Positions 18,311 to 26,538 of a stretch of 64,000 bases of DNA are shown here, in pieces. The DNA is from Sphingomonas sp. Leaf242 (GTDB taxonomy: Bacteria > Pseudomonadota > Alphaproteobacteria > Sphingomonadales > Sphingomonadaceae): positions 34,291 through 98,290 of the forward strand of contig NZ_LMLW01000008.1 in NCBI RefSeq assembly GCF_001422045.1, read 5' to 3'. A program made the position numbers and the translations under genes. The notes under the pieces are model-generated. The model saw nothing but the letters and a program-made list of their open reading frames with translations. It was not told the origin of the DNA and ran no database searches. The stretch's first letter is position 1, and each line of letters starts with the position of its first letter.

Positions 18311-18338
18311 CGCTACCTCGGCCAAAGCCGAGGTAGCG
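18311..18338. terminator. Bidirectional hairpin terminator
   Basis: A perfect 12-bp stem (CGCTACCTCGGC / GCCGAGGTAGCG) with loop CAAA lies between the convergent ends of the DUF5695-like gene (+) and the lipoprotein gene (-). There is no U-tract on either side, so it is a likely but not classical intrinsic terminator. Confidence 0.75.
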
Positions 18339-18348
18339 ATCCTCCGGA

Positions 18349-19017
18349 TCACTTCAAAAGTTCGCGAACCGCCTTCACCGAGGTCGCACCGGCGGTCGAT
18401 GCCCGCGTGGATGCGGCCTCGTCGATCGTGACGCGTCCGGCGCGATCCCATTGCAGCACCACCGGCTCCAGGACTTCGGCGTTGGGTGACGCCGCCTTGT
18501 AGATCACGGCGATCCGTACCGGGTCGCTCGCACCGAGTATCCCGACCGCATCGGTCGACAGGCAGGTTTCCGCCTCCCACGCACCGCTGCCGATCGTCGG
18601 GAGGACCGTCGCGCGACCATTCTGCACGATCGCGGCGAAACAGCCCGCGTTCACCGCGTCGGGCGCTTTGCCCTCGCCCGCCACGAAGGTGGCGATCTGC
18701 TGTCCTCCGCTCGTGATTTTGAACGACTGGGCCGATGTGACGGCAACATCGCTCAGCGTGCCCGCCGCCTGCCGAACCGCGGCGATCGCACCCGCGTCGG
18801 CAGGCGCCAGCAGCTTGAGGGAACCTTGCGCCACCGCGGGCGCGGCATCGGCAAGATCCGCATTGCCGGTGACGGTGGCAAGATCCGCATTGCCGGTGAT
18901 GGTGTCGGACGATGCCACAGCTTCGGTCGCGTTGCCATGCGCGCCACCCGTACCCGCGCTGCACGCGGCCACGGCGATCGCGACCAATGGAATCAACATT
19001 TTGTGCCGTTCGATCAT
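18349..19017 (-). CDS. Putative lipoprotein of unknown function, possible immunity partner
   Basis: A 222-aa protein whose N-terminus is a lipoprotein signal (MLIPLVAIAVAACSAG, lipobox VAAC), so it is probably anchored in the periplasm. A 27-bp in-frame duplication (18850-18876 and 18877-18903) encodes the repeat TITGNADLA/TVTGNADLA just after the signal. The rest has about 140 residues with two well-spaced cysteines (NAGCFAA, AETCLS) and no family I recognise. It begins 13 nt after the muramidase gene on the same strand. Placement directly behind a peptidoglycan hydrolase suggests a periplasmic immunity or inhibitor role, as in type VI effector pairs; this is inference. Confidence 0.75.
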   Translation of the reverse strand: MIERHKMLIPLVAIAVAACSAGTGGAHGNATEAVASSDTITGNADLATVTGNADLADAAPAVAQGSLKLLAPADAGAIAAVRQAAGTLSDVAVTSAQSFKITSGGQQIATFVAGEGKAPDAVNAGCFAAIVQNGRATVLPTIGSGAWEAETCLSTDAVGILGASDPVRIAVIYKAASPNAEVLEPVVLQWDRAGRVTIDEAASTRASTAGATSVKAVRELLK

Positions 19018-19030
19018 GTCACTGCAATCC

Positions 19031-19918
19031 TCAGTTCGCAAATCGTTGGTAGTTGCTTCGCATGTGCTGGTCGTATTGATTCTTGGCATAGCCGGGGCCG
19101 TTGTAGATCCGCGCGAAGGTCGCCCAATTGCGCGTGCGAAGCGCGGTCAGCAAGCGACCATCGCCGCGGACGAACGCAACGAATGCCTTGAGCTGCGCGG
19201 CGACGGAATGCTTCATGGCGGCGACGAAGCTCTCGACCGTCGAGTGTCCGGCCTGGACATGGTTTTCGCCCAGAATCTGGAAGGCGCCCCAGGACGCGGA
19301 TTTCAGCGCGGCCGGGCGATCCAGCATGATCGCGCGGTCCAGCTTTGGATATTGTTCGGAAAAGCGGCCATATCCACCCTGTACCGAGTTGCAGATGTCG
19401 GGGTTGGATTGCGCAAAACGCCCATTCGTATGCTTGTAGAATTTGTGCCGCTCGAACAGGATCGTCGGACGGCCCGATGTGTCGAACGCGCCGCGGATAT
19501 CGACTTCGGTCTTCACCACCGCCTTAATCGCGGCGACCTCGCACCCGAGCTGCGACGCGGCCTCGACATAAAGGTCTTCCGACAAGCCCCCTGGACCGGC
19601 GCGCCCGGGGCTTCCCCCGCCGCCGGATGGCGCTGGCGCTGGTGTCGCCCTGGGCGCTGGAGCCGGTCCGGCAGCACGCCGGCTGAGCATGGTAATGGTC
19701 CGGCCACCCGGATCGACCACGCCATCGGGTCGCGAGAGGTGGACCACGGTCTGCTGATACCGCTTGATCGCCGCCGATGTGAGCGGCCCCATATTCCCGT
19801 CGACATCGAGCTTGCTCTGGCCGGGCAGCATACCCCCCGCGCGATTGAGCAACTGTTGGACCGTGCGAACATCAGCAGTGCGATTGGGTCGCCGTTCGCC
19901 AACAGCGAATGCGATCAT
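19031..19918 (-). CDS. N-acetylmuramidase (DUF3380) with peptidoglycan-binding domain
   Basis: A 295-aa cell-wall hydrolase. An N-terminal PG_binding_1 domain occupies residues about 15-80 (DVRTVQQLLNRAGG, DGNMGPLTSAAIKRYQQ), followed by a Pro/Ala/Gly linker (83-112). The C-terminal DUF3380 lysozyme-like domain spans about 115-293, including VVKTEVDIRGAFDTSGRP, ILFERHKFYK and SASWGAFQILGENH. E137 in KTEVD is the probable catalytic acid. RBS GAGGAG lies 8 nt from ATG 19918. No Sec signal is visible, so export needs holin, phage-like or type VI machinery, or lysis. It is followed after 13 nt by the lipoprotein gene. Alternative: a prophage endolysin remnant, though no other phage genes are nearby. 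Confidence 0.85.
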   Translation of the reverse strand: MIAFAVGERRPNRTADVRTVQQLLNRAGGMLPGQSKLDVDGNMGPLTSAAIKRYQQTVVHLSRPDGVVDPGGRTITMLSRRAAGPAPAPRATPAPAPSGGGGSPGRAGPGGLSEDLYVEAASQLGCEVAAIKAVVKTEVDIRGAFDTSGRPTILFERHKFYKHTNGRFAQSNPDICNSVQGGYGRFSEQYPKLDRAIMLDRPAALKSASWGAFQILGENHVQAGHSTVESFVAAMKHSVAAQLKAFVAFVRGDGRLLTALRTRNWATFARIYNGPGYAKNQYDQHMRSNYQRFAN

Positions 19919-20105
19919 GGTATTACTCCTCGGAGGAAGATCTGATTGCCCCAGTTAACGAGAGGCGGCGCTCTGATCTAGATGTCCCGTTCCAAGAAAT
20001 TGCTTTAACCAAGCTGGCGCTGCCGAAGACTTCGTGCCGGCAATGGCACTATACGACACGCCTGACCGCATCAGTCCGCCGACTGAATCCTTGAATTTCA
20101 GGATG

Positions 20106-22592
20106 TTAAAGCCTGGGCAGCAGCGATTCCTTGGCTCCACCCCGCCCGATCAACCCCAGCATTGCCGGCGACAGATTCGAACCGCGTACCTCCAGCCGGA
20201 TCGGCCCGCCCGTCGCGCCCGCCTGAACCAGCGCCATGCACAGGCCGTTGAACGCCGAGCGCGACGTCGCATGATCCGGCTCCAGACTCCGCGGATCGCC
20301 ATTGCCGACCCCCAGCAACCTGGCATCCCCCGACAGCGCGAAGGTAACGCGATCCGACGCGGTCGGCATCTCGCGCCGCTTCGCATCGAGGATCGCCACG
20401 CGCACAACCGCGACTTCGCCCGGCGCCAATCGCCGCCGATCGCTCGACAGCCCGATCCGCGCCGCAGCGCCGGTCGTCTCGCGTACCGCGTGCATCACGC
20501 GCTTGCCACCGCGATACCCGTACGCCTCGATCCTCCCCGGCGCATAGGCCACCTGCCATTCGAGATGCGTGTTCTTCACCACCGCCTGCCGCCCGAGGCT
20601 GCGCCCGTTCAGAACCAGCTCGACCACCTCGCAGTTGCTGTGCACCCATACCGACACGGGCTGGCCCTCGCGCCCCGCCCAGTTCCAGTGCGGGAACAGG
20701 TGCAGCACCGGCTCCCCACTCCACCACGCGCGGTAGTAATGGAAATTGTCCTTAGGGAAGCCGCACAGGTCCATCTGGCCGAAGTTCGAGACGTTCTCTG
20801 GCCAGCGCTCGAACGGCGTCGGCTCGCCGCGATAGTCGAACCCGGTCCACACGAACCCGCCGCTCAGGAACGACCGCGCGTCGTAGAAACTCCACCATTT
20901 TTCCGCAGTCGTCGCCCATTTGGGAAATTCGCGGTCGTACGCGGGCACGAACCCAGCCTTGTCGTCGCGCGCATATTCGCCGCGGGTCATCACCGTGCTG
21001 CCGGTCTCGGTGCCGATCATCGGCATGTCGGGGTGCGCCGCGTGATACGGATTGATCGCGTCGAGGTAATAATTGCACCCCATCACGTCGAGCACGCGCG
21101 ACGCCCCCTCCCCGAACTTGCCGTTGAACGCCTCCGTCACCGGCCGCGTCCCGTCGAGGTCATAGACCTTGCGCTTCATCGTCTCGGCGATCCGCGCGCC
21201 GGTCTCGGTGCCGCGGTGGATCTCCTCGTTGCCAATGCTCCACAGGATGATGCTCGGATGATTGCGCCCCTGCCGCACGATCCGTTCGAGCTGGCTCAGC
21301 CCTTCGGCGTTGCTCGACATCTGCCGCGTCTCGTCGATCATCAGGATGCCCATCCGATCGCACGCGTCGAGGATCGCGGGCGACGGCGAATGATGCGTCG
21401 AACGATACGCGTTGCTGCCCATCGCTTTCAGTTGCTCGAGCCGCCAGACATGCAGGCTGTCGGGCACCGCGAAACCGACCCCGGCGTGATCCTGATGATT
21501 GCAGGTGCCCTTGATCTTGACCGGCTTGCCATTGAGGAAGAACCCGAGCGTTGCGTCGAAGCGGATCGTGCGGATGCCGAATGTGCAGGTGTCGCGATCG
21601 ACCACCGCGCCGTCGACGAGGATCTCGGTGACCAGCGTATAAAGGTGCGGCGTCTCCAGCGACCATAGCGCGGGCGCAGCGACGCGCGTGTCCTGCGCCG
21701 CAATCGCTTTCCCCCAGGCCGGCAAGTCCAGCGGGTCCGCAAACAGCACCGCGACCGTCTTCCCGTCCGGCCCGACCAGCGTGGACCGCACGCGCGCACT
21801 GGCAGCGGGACCGTCATTGTCGATCTCGGTCGAAACCCGCACGATCGCGCCATCCGAACCGACAGAGCACCGCACGGTGGCCCCCCATCGCCGGACATGA
21901 ACCGGCGCGGTATTCACCAGCCGCACGTCGCGGTAGAGCCCCGCGCCCTCATACGACCACGCTTCGCCGAGACTGACGTCGCAGCGGATGACGAGCACAT
22001 TGTCCTCGCCAGATTTGGCGAAGTCGGTGACGTCGATCTCGAACGGCGCATAGCCGCTCTCGTTCGATCCCACGACGAAACCGTTGAGGATCACGATGCA
22101 GTCGCGCGCCACCCCGTCGAACTGGAGCAGCAACCGCCGCCCCGCGTCCGCCTTGTCCAACGCAATCACGCGGCGATACCAGCCGACGCTAGTCGCCGGC
22201 CACATCCGCCCGACCGGCTTGAAGCCCTGGAACGATCCGGTGCGATCGGCCTCGCTCCCCGCCGGTCCGAACCGTTCGAACGGCAGGTCGACCGCCCAGT
22301 CGTGTGGCAGCGTCACCGCTTCCCACGCGCTGTCGTCAAACTTGGGTTCGGCGACCGGCGTGCCGACATCGCCCGACTTGCCGTACGTGTCGTGCGAGCG
22401 CCCGAAGCCGAAATCCTTCGCCGGATCGCTCGCATGGCCGAGATGGAACCGCCACCCGGTCCCCAGTGACACGATCTCACGCGGGCTGGCCGAGACCGTC
22501 CCGGCCGCACCGATCGGCACGGCGGGAACGATGGCGGCAAGCGCGGTCACGCCGGCCGTCTTCAAAACGTCGCGGCGGACCAGGTTCGTCAT
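20106..22592 (-). CDS. GH2 glycoside hydrolase (beta-galactosidase-like), Tat-exported
   Basis: An 828-aa enzyme with a twin-arginine signal (RRDVLKTAGVTALAA) and the GH2 architecture: jelly-roll sugar-binding domain (about 45-230), Ig-like domain (about 235-345), TIM barrel (about 350-620) and C-terminal Ig-like domains. The acid/base is E456 (WSIGNEEIH) and the nucleophile E529 (PMIGTETGS). It should cleave terminal beta-galactosides or related residues in the periplasm. It starts 15 nt downstream of the TonB receptor stop codon, so the two probably form one transcript. beta-Galactose occurs in arabinogalactan proteins and extensins, matching the locus theme, but linkage specificity is not readable here. 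Confidence 0.9.
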   Translation of the reverse strand: MTNLVRRDVLKTAGVTALAAIVPAVPIGAAGTVSASPREIVSLGTGWRFHLGHASDPAKDFGFGRSHDTYGKSGDVGTPVAEPKFDDSAWEAVTLPHDWAVDLPFERFGPAGSEADRTGSFQGFKPVGRMWPATSVGWYRRVIALDKADAGRRLLLQFDGVARDCIVILNGFVVGSNESGYAPFEIDVTDFAKSGEDNVLVIRCDVSLGEAWSYEGAGLYRDVRLVNTAPVHVRRWGATVRCSVGSDGAIVRVSTEIDNDGPAASARVRSTLVGPDGKTVAVLFADPLDLPAWGKAIAAQDTRVAAPALWSLETPHLYTLVTEILVDGAVVDRDTCTFGIRTIRFDATLGFFLNGKPVKIKGTCNHQDHAGVGFAVPDSLHVWRLEQLKAMGSNAYRSTHHSPSPAILDACDRMGILMIDETRQMSSNAEGLSQLERIVRQGRNHPSIILWSIGNEEIHRGTETGARIAETMKRKVYDLDGTRPVTEAFNGKFGEGASRVLDVMGCNYYLDAINPYHAAHPDMPMIGTETGSTVMTRGEYARDDKAGFVPAYDREFPKWATTAEKWWSFYDARSFLSGGFVWTGFDYRGEPTPFERWPENVSNFGQMDLCGFPKDNFHYYRAWWSGEPVLHLFPHWNWAGREGQPVSVWVHSNCEVVELVLNGRSLGRQAVVKNTHLEWQVAYAPGRIEAYGYRGGKRVMHAVRETTGAAARIGLSSDRRRLAPGEVAVVRVAILDAKRREMPTASDRVTFALSGDARLLGVGNGDPRSLEPDHATSRSAFNGLCMALVQAGATGGPIRLEVRGSNLSPAMLGLIGRGGAKESLLPRL

Positions 22593-22607
22593 GCCATCAT
22601 CCCAGCG

Positions 22608-25595
22608 TCAGAAGTTCACCGTCGCGCCGACGAACAGCGTGCGGCCGAGGACGTCATACACACCCGGATACGTGTTGCCGTTACCGAACGACGCCAGCGC
22701 GCCCGCGGCGATCGCTGGTGGGTTCTTGTCGAGCATGTTGTTGATCCCGGCGCGCAGCGACAATCCCTTGTCGATCGTGATCGTCCCAGCCAGATCGAAA
22801 TAGTCGTACGCGGGGATCTTGGCGTTGATCACGCTCGGCGAGCCGTTGAGGAACGTGTTGCTCGACAGGCTCGACAGCCCGACAGAGTCGAGATGACGCC
22901 ATGCGATCGACGCCGTGATGCCCTGCGGTGCAAGCCAGGTCGCCCGCGCGACGTGGCGCCATACGGGGCTCGGCTGGCCGCAGCTATAGCCGTAGAGGCC
23001 CTTGCAGTCGTACGATCCGAGCCCTGGCAGCGGTTCGGCCACCGAACTGGCCAGCCATGTGCCGACCATGTTGAGATTGAGCCGCCCAAGGCCGCCGATC
23101 CTGACCGTGTAATCGGCGGTGACATCGATACCCGACGTCTTCAGGAAGCCGGTATTGTAAGTGGTCGAGACGATGTACCCGCCAGCGACGGTCGATCCGT
23201 ACAGCTGACCGGTCGATGGATCGCGGTGGAACAGGCCGCAATAATACGCATCGCCGCCTGTGCACTGGCTGATCACCAGATCGGCCGGCACCGAACTGAT
23301 ATAGTCGTTCACCTTGATGTGGAAATAATCCACCGTCAGCGTCAGATTGCGTACCATCCGCGGGGTGAGGACCATACCGACTGTGTAGGTGTCGCCCTTT
23401 TCGGGCTTGAGGTTGCGATTGCCGCCGCCGAGCGCACTGCACGTCTCTGCCGGGCAGTCGAAGATCGACCCGGCACTATATTGCGCCGAGGTGACGCCGG
23501 TCAGCTGACAGATCGACAGCGAAGCGCGGTTCGCGCCCTTGCCCGCGCACGGATCCTGCGCGGACACGTTGCCGACCTGTTGCGCCGCAAACAATTCGGA
23601 AATGTTCGGCGCTCGGATCGCGCGGTTGTAGCTGCCACGCAGGCGCACGTCGCTGACCGGCTCCCAGCTGAGCTCGCCCTTATAAGTGAAGGCATTGAAC
23701 TTCGACCGATAGCCAGTCGAGTCCTGGCGATTGGTATAGTCCGAATAACGCGCACCGCCGTTCAGCGTCAGCGACTTGAAGAACGGCTTATCCTGCAGGA
23801 TCGGGATTTCGATCTCGCCATACCCCTCGTTCACGCTGATATTGCCATCGGCGTCGTTGATGCCACCCTGCTTGGCGACCGCATCAGCGGTAAAAAGCAG
23901 CGTCTCGCGGCGATGCTCGACGCCGATCGCGATGCCGATCCCGTCATTGGCGAACGGGCTCTTGATGCCGAGCTTGCCGAGATCGCCGTTCAGCGTGCCA
24001 GAGAACACCGTCTGCGTATTGCGCCCGAAGGTATTGCTTTCCGAAAACAGATATTGTGCCGCCGCCGAGGTCAATCCACCAGCCTGGAAGACGTTGGCGG
24101 GAATACAGGCGGGATCGCTGCCGTTGACCACCGAACGGCAGGTCGGCACGCCATTGACGTTGACGACGTCAAGCGCCTTCTGTGCCTTTACGTTGTCGAC
24201 GTTGTTCATGTACGTTTCGTCTAAGCGGACGAGCGAGTGCAGATAGCCGACGTCGTACGAGAACCCGCTGCCCAGGTCGCCGCGGACGCCGGCGGTGTAG
24301 CGATAGTCGCTATGGCGCAGGAAATCGCGCCGCGATTCGATCCCGTTGCCGGCCAGGCGATACCCGATCTCAACGGGCTTGGTGGTCGCAGTGCCCGTCG
24401 CGTCGGCATCGTTCGTATTGGCGGTCGGGCCGCACAACGTCGCAGCCTGACCCGCGCTCAGCAATGGGTTGTCGCAGGGGACGTTGAACACGGTGCCCAG
24501 GAACAACGCCGACGGCGCAACCTGCGAAAAGGTCCGATCGCGCATGTACATGACGCTACCATAGACTTCGGCGATCGGTGCGATCTTGAAGTGCGCGAAC
24601 CCGCCGCCGGTGATACGCTCGTCGGACCGCTGGAAATAATTGGTCGGCGAATAATTATACGCGAACGTCTTGGCATCGTATGGCACCCACGTCCTGCTGC
24701 CGTCGACCGCGTTGCTGACCCGGTTTCCAGCCATCGGCCCGGTGCGCAGGTTGAACGTGCCGAACGGCGTATTGCTCGATCCGCCGCATTCCAGCGCGGT
24801 GCCGGCGTCGTCGGCATTCTGCAGCGCGCACGCCGACACGTCGCGGTTCGACTGGAGCACGGGGTCGGTGTGGCGATAGCCGACATAGGCGGTGATGTTG
24901 CCACGATCGTCGGCGAAGCTCTTGCCGACCGCGAGGTTCGCATCGATCTTGCCGCCATCGGTAACGTGGCGCGGCGCATTGGCGAAGCCGCGCTGGCTAA
25001 TGATGTTACGGACATAGGCATTGTCGTTGGTGTGATCGGCGACCCCGGCCTGCACGTCAGCGCGAATACCGTCCAGATTGTCGCGCAGCACGAAGTTGAC
25101 GACGCCGGACAGCGCGTCCGAGCCATAAACCGCAGACGCGCCGCCAGTGACGACATCGATCCGCTCGATCAGCGTCGACGGCACGAAGTTGAGATCGGTG
25201 GCCTGCTGGGGCAGCAGCCGCTGGCCGTTAATCAGCGTCAGCACGCGGTTCGATCCGAGGTTGCGGAGGTTGATGTTGGCGGTGCCGTCCGATCCGTTCG
25301 AGACGTTCTCGTTCGCGTCGGCGGTGAATTGCGGCAGGCGGTTCAGCACGCTCTCGACGTTGACCGCGCCTTGGTACTTGATTTCCTGGTCGGTGACGGA
25401 GGTGATCGGGCTGTTGCTCGCCAGATCGGGGCGGCGGATGCGCGTTCCCGTGACGGTGATCGCTTCGTCGGCGCTCGCATCGGGGCTGGACTGTGGCGCA
25501 GGCGAAACCTGCGCATACGCTCCTGACGACAGGAGCATCGCAACCATCGCCCCGATGCTAGACCGATTTCGCAATTTCCCGACCAAAAATGTCAT
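22608..25595 (-). CDS. TonB-dependent receptor of the glycan utilisation locus
   Basis: A 995-aa outer-membrane importer. It has a signal peptide ending SSGAYAQ, a TonB-box-like EAITVTGTRIRRPD (residues 44-57), a plug domain with LNRLPQF and NRVLTLINGQRL, and a long barrel ending in FVGATVNF with the terminal aromatic typical of barrel proteins. It heads a transcript with the GH2 gene. The promoter region carries the ATATCGTATA element also found at the GH127 and hydroxyproline promoters, so I infer that it imports a glycan or glycopeptide released by these enzymes. Confidence 0.92.
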   Translation of the reverse strand: MTFLVGKLRNRSSIGAMVAMLLSSGAYAQVSPAPQSSPDASADEAITVTGTRIRRPDLASNSPITSVTDQEIKYQGAVNVESVLNRLPQFTADANENVSNGSDGTANINLRNLGSNRVLTLINGQRLLPQQATDLNFVPSTLIERIDVVTGGASAVYGSDALSGVVNFVLRDNLDGIRADVQAGVADHTNDNAYVRNIISQRGFANAPRHVTDGGKIDANLAVGKSFADDRGNITAYVGYRHTDPVLQSNRDVSACALQNADDAGTALECGGSSNTPFGTFNLRTGPMAGNRVSNAVDGSRTWVPYDAKTFAYNYSPTNYFQRSDERITGGGFAHFKIAPIAEVYGSVMYMRDRTFSQVAPSALFLGTVFNVPCDNPLLSAGQAATLCGPTANTNDADATGTATTKPVEIGYRLAGNGIESRRDFLRHSDYRYTAGVRGDLGSGFSYDVGYLHSLVRLDETYMNNVDNVKAQKALDVVNVNGVPTCRSVVNGSDPACIPANVFQAGGLTSAAAQYLFSESNTFGRNTQTVFSGTLNGDLGKLGIKSPFANDGIGIAIGVEHRRETLLFTADAVAKQGGINDADGNISVNEGYGEIEIPILQDKPFFKSLTLNGGARYSDYTNRQDSTGYRSKFNAFTYKGELSWEPVSDVRLRGSYNRAIRAPNISELFAAQQVGNVSAQDPCAGKGANRASLSICQLTGVTSAQYSAGSIFDCPAETCSALGGGNRNLKPEKGDTYTVGMVLTPRMVRNLTLTVDYFHIKVNDYISSVPADLVISQCTGGDAYYCGLFHRDPSTGQLYGSTVAGGYIVSTTYNTGFLKTSGIDVTADYTVRIGGLGRLNLNMVGTWLASSVAEPLPGLGSYDCKGLYGYSCGQPSPVWRHVARATWLAPQGITASIAWRHLDSVGLSSLSSNTFLNGSPSVINAKIPAYDYFDLAGTITIDKGLSLRAGINNMLDKNPPAIAAGALASFGNGNTYPGVYDVLGRTLFVGATVNF

Positions 25596-25654
25596 GAGTA
25601 CCCGCGCCCCTGTTTGGATGTTGCGCGCAATCCATCATGTCTACTCGATTAAGT

Positions 25655-25674
25655 CAAATATAATATACGATATC
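25655..25674. promoter_or_regulatory. Candidate operator upstream of TonB receptor
   Basis: On the minus strand this reads GGATATCGTATATTATATTT. Its first 12 bases match the element at 15499-15510 exactly, and the core ATATCGTATA also matches 6032-6041. It lies about 60 nt upstream of the receptor start codon at 25595, in an AT-rich promoter stretch. Confidence 0.65.
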
Positions 25675-25799
25675 CATTTTATGATAAGTGAACCCGATAC
25701 TACGAACGCGACGGAAACCCGTCACGCCTGGCAGCATGCTGAAACATGACCGTAACGATCGAGCGCGTGAGTGGATGGCTTCTGCACGCGTCGTGCGTA

Positions 25800-25817
25800 G
25801 CGCTGCTTAGGCAGCGC
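25800..25817 (-). terminator. Hairpin downstream of tetR-like gene
   Basis: GCGCTGC-TTAG-GCAGCGC is a 7-bp perfect stem 17 nt beyond the TetR stop codon. There is no U-tract, so this is a weak terminator call. Confidence 0.45.
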
Positions 25818-25833
25818 GACGCGCTACATTGCT

Positions 25834-26424
25834 CTAGAGCGCGCGGACCGCGGCCAGGATCATCCGGCCTGTCAATCGCGCGGTCTGATCTTCCGACAGC
25901 CGCGGACGCGACAACGTGCGGTGGCCAAGCCCGAACATGAAGGCGAGGATCAGTTCCTCCGCGCCTTCCAGCTCGTTTTCCTCGAGATCGGGATTGGCGA
26001 CGCAGGCCAGTTCGCGGATCATCTGGCGGAATCCACGGCACAGATCGGCGATCGTGTCGGCGACGTCGGTGTTGCGGTGGGCCTCCGCCATGATCTCGAA
26101 CGACAGCGCTTCGTCACCCTTCGACAACGCGCGGCGAGCCAGTTCGACGAACCCCTCCTCTATCGGCAATCCTTCGAATTTCACCGAGTCGTTCATCGTC
26201 TGCAACTCGGCCATCTTGGCCGTGGCGTCTTCCATCACGATCGCCTGGATCACCGCGTTCTTGCCGGTGAACAGACGATAGATCTGGCCGACCGATACGC
26301 CCGCCGCGACCGCGAGTTCGGACATCGGCGTCTGGTGAAACCCTTGGGTCGCAAACAGATGACGGGCCGCGGCGACGATACGTTCCCGACTCCCCATCTC
26401 ATGCTGCACTGCACTCAAAATCAT
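25834..26424 (-). CDS. TetR/AcrR-family transcriptional repressor of RND operon
   Basis: A 196-aa repressor with an N-terminal HTH (residues about 10-60, MSELAVAAGVSVGQIYRLF) and a helical ligand domain. I chose the ATG at 26424; the frame extends much further upstream but only as antisense to the adaptor gene. It is divergent from the efflux operon, and the 114-bp gap contains a perfect 20-bp palindrome that is the obvious operator, so it probably represses both directions until a ligand binds. Layout matches AcrR/MexR-type local control; the inducer is unknown. Confidence 0.92.
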   Translation of the reverse strand: MILSAVQHEMGSRERIVAAARHLFATQGFHQTPMSELAVAAGVSVGQIYRLFTGKNAVIQAIVMEDATAKMAELQTMNDSVKFEGLPIEEGFVELARRALSKGDEALSFEIMAEAHRNTDVADTIADLCRGFRQMIRELACVANPDLEENELEGAEELILAFMFGLGHRTLSRPRLSEDQTARLTGRMILAAVRAL

Positions 26425-26483
26425 ATTCCCGATGCGTTTTTTGGTTGACCCGCCGCTCGCACGATCATAGCGGACAAAGCAAG

Positions 26484-26503
26484 CGGAATGAACGTTCATT
26501 CCG
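26484..26503. promoter_or_regulatory. Perfect 20-bp TetR-family operator
   Basis: CGGAATGAACGTTCATTCCG is a fully symmetric palindrome centred at 26493/26494 between the divergent tetR-like and efflux adaptor genes. GAATGAACGTTCATTC-type sites are typical for AcrR-like repressors of RND pumps. Confidence 0.85.
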
Positions 26504-26538
26504 GTAAAACTCATCTGCACGACGTCGGGATGCTTAAC

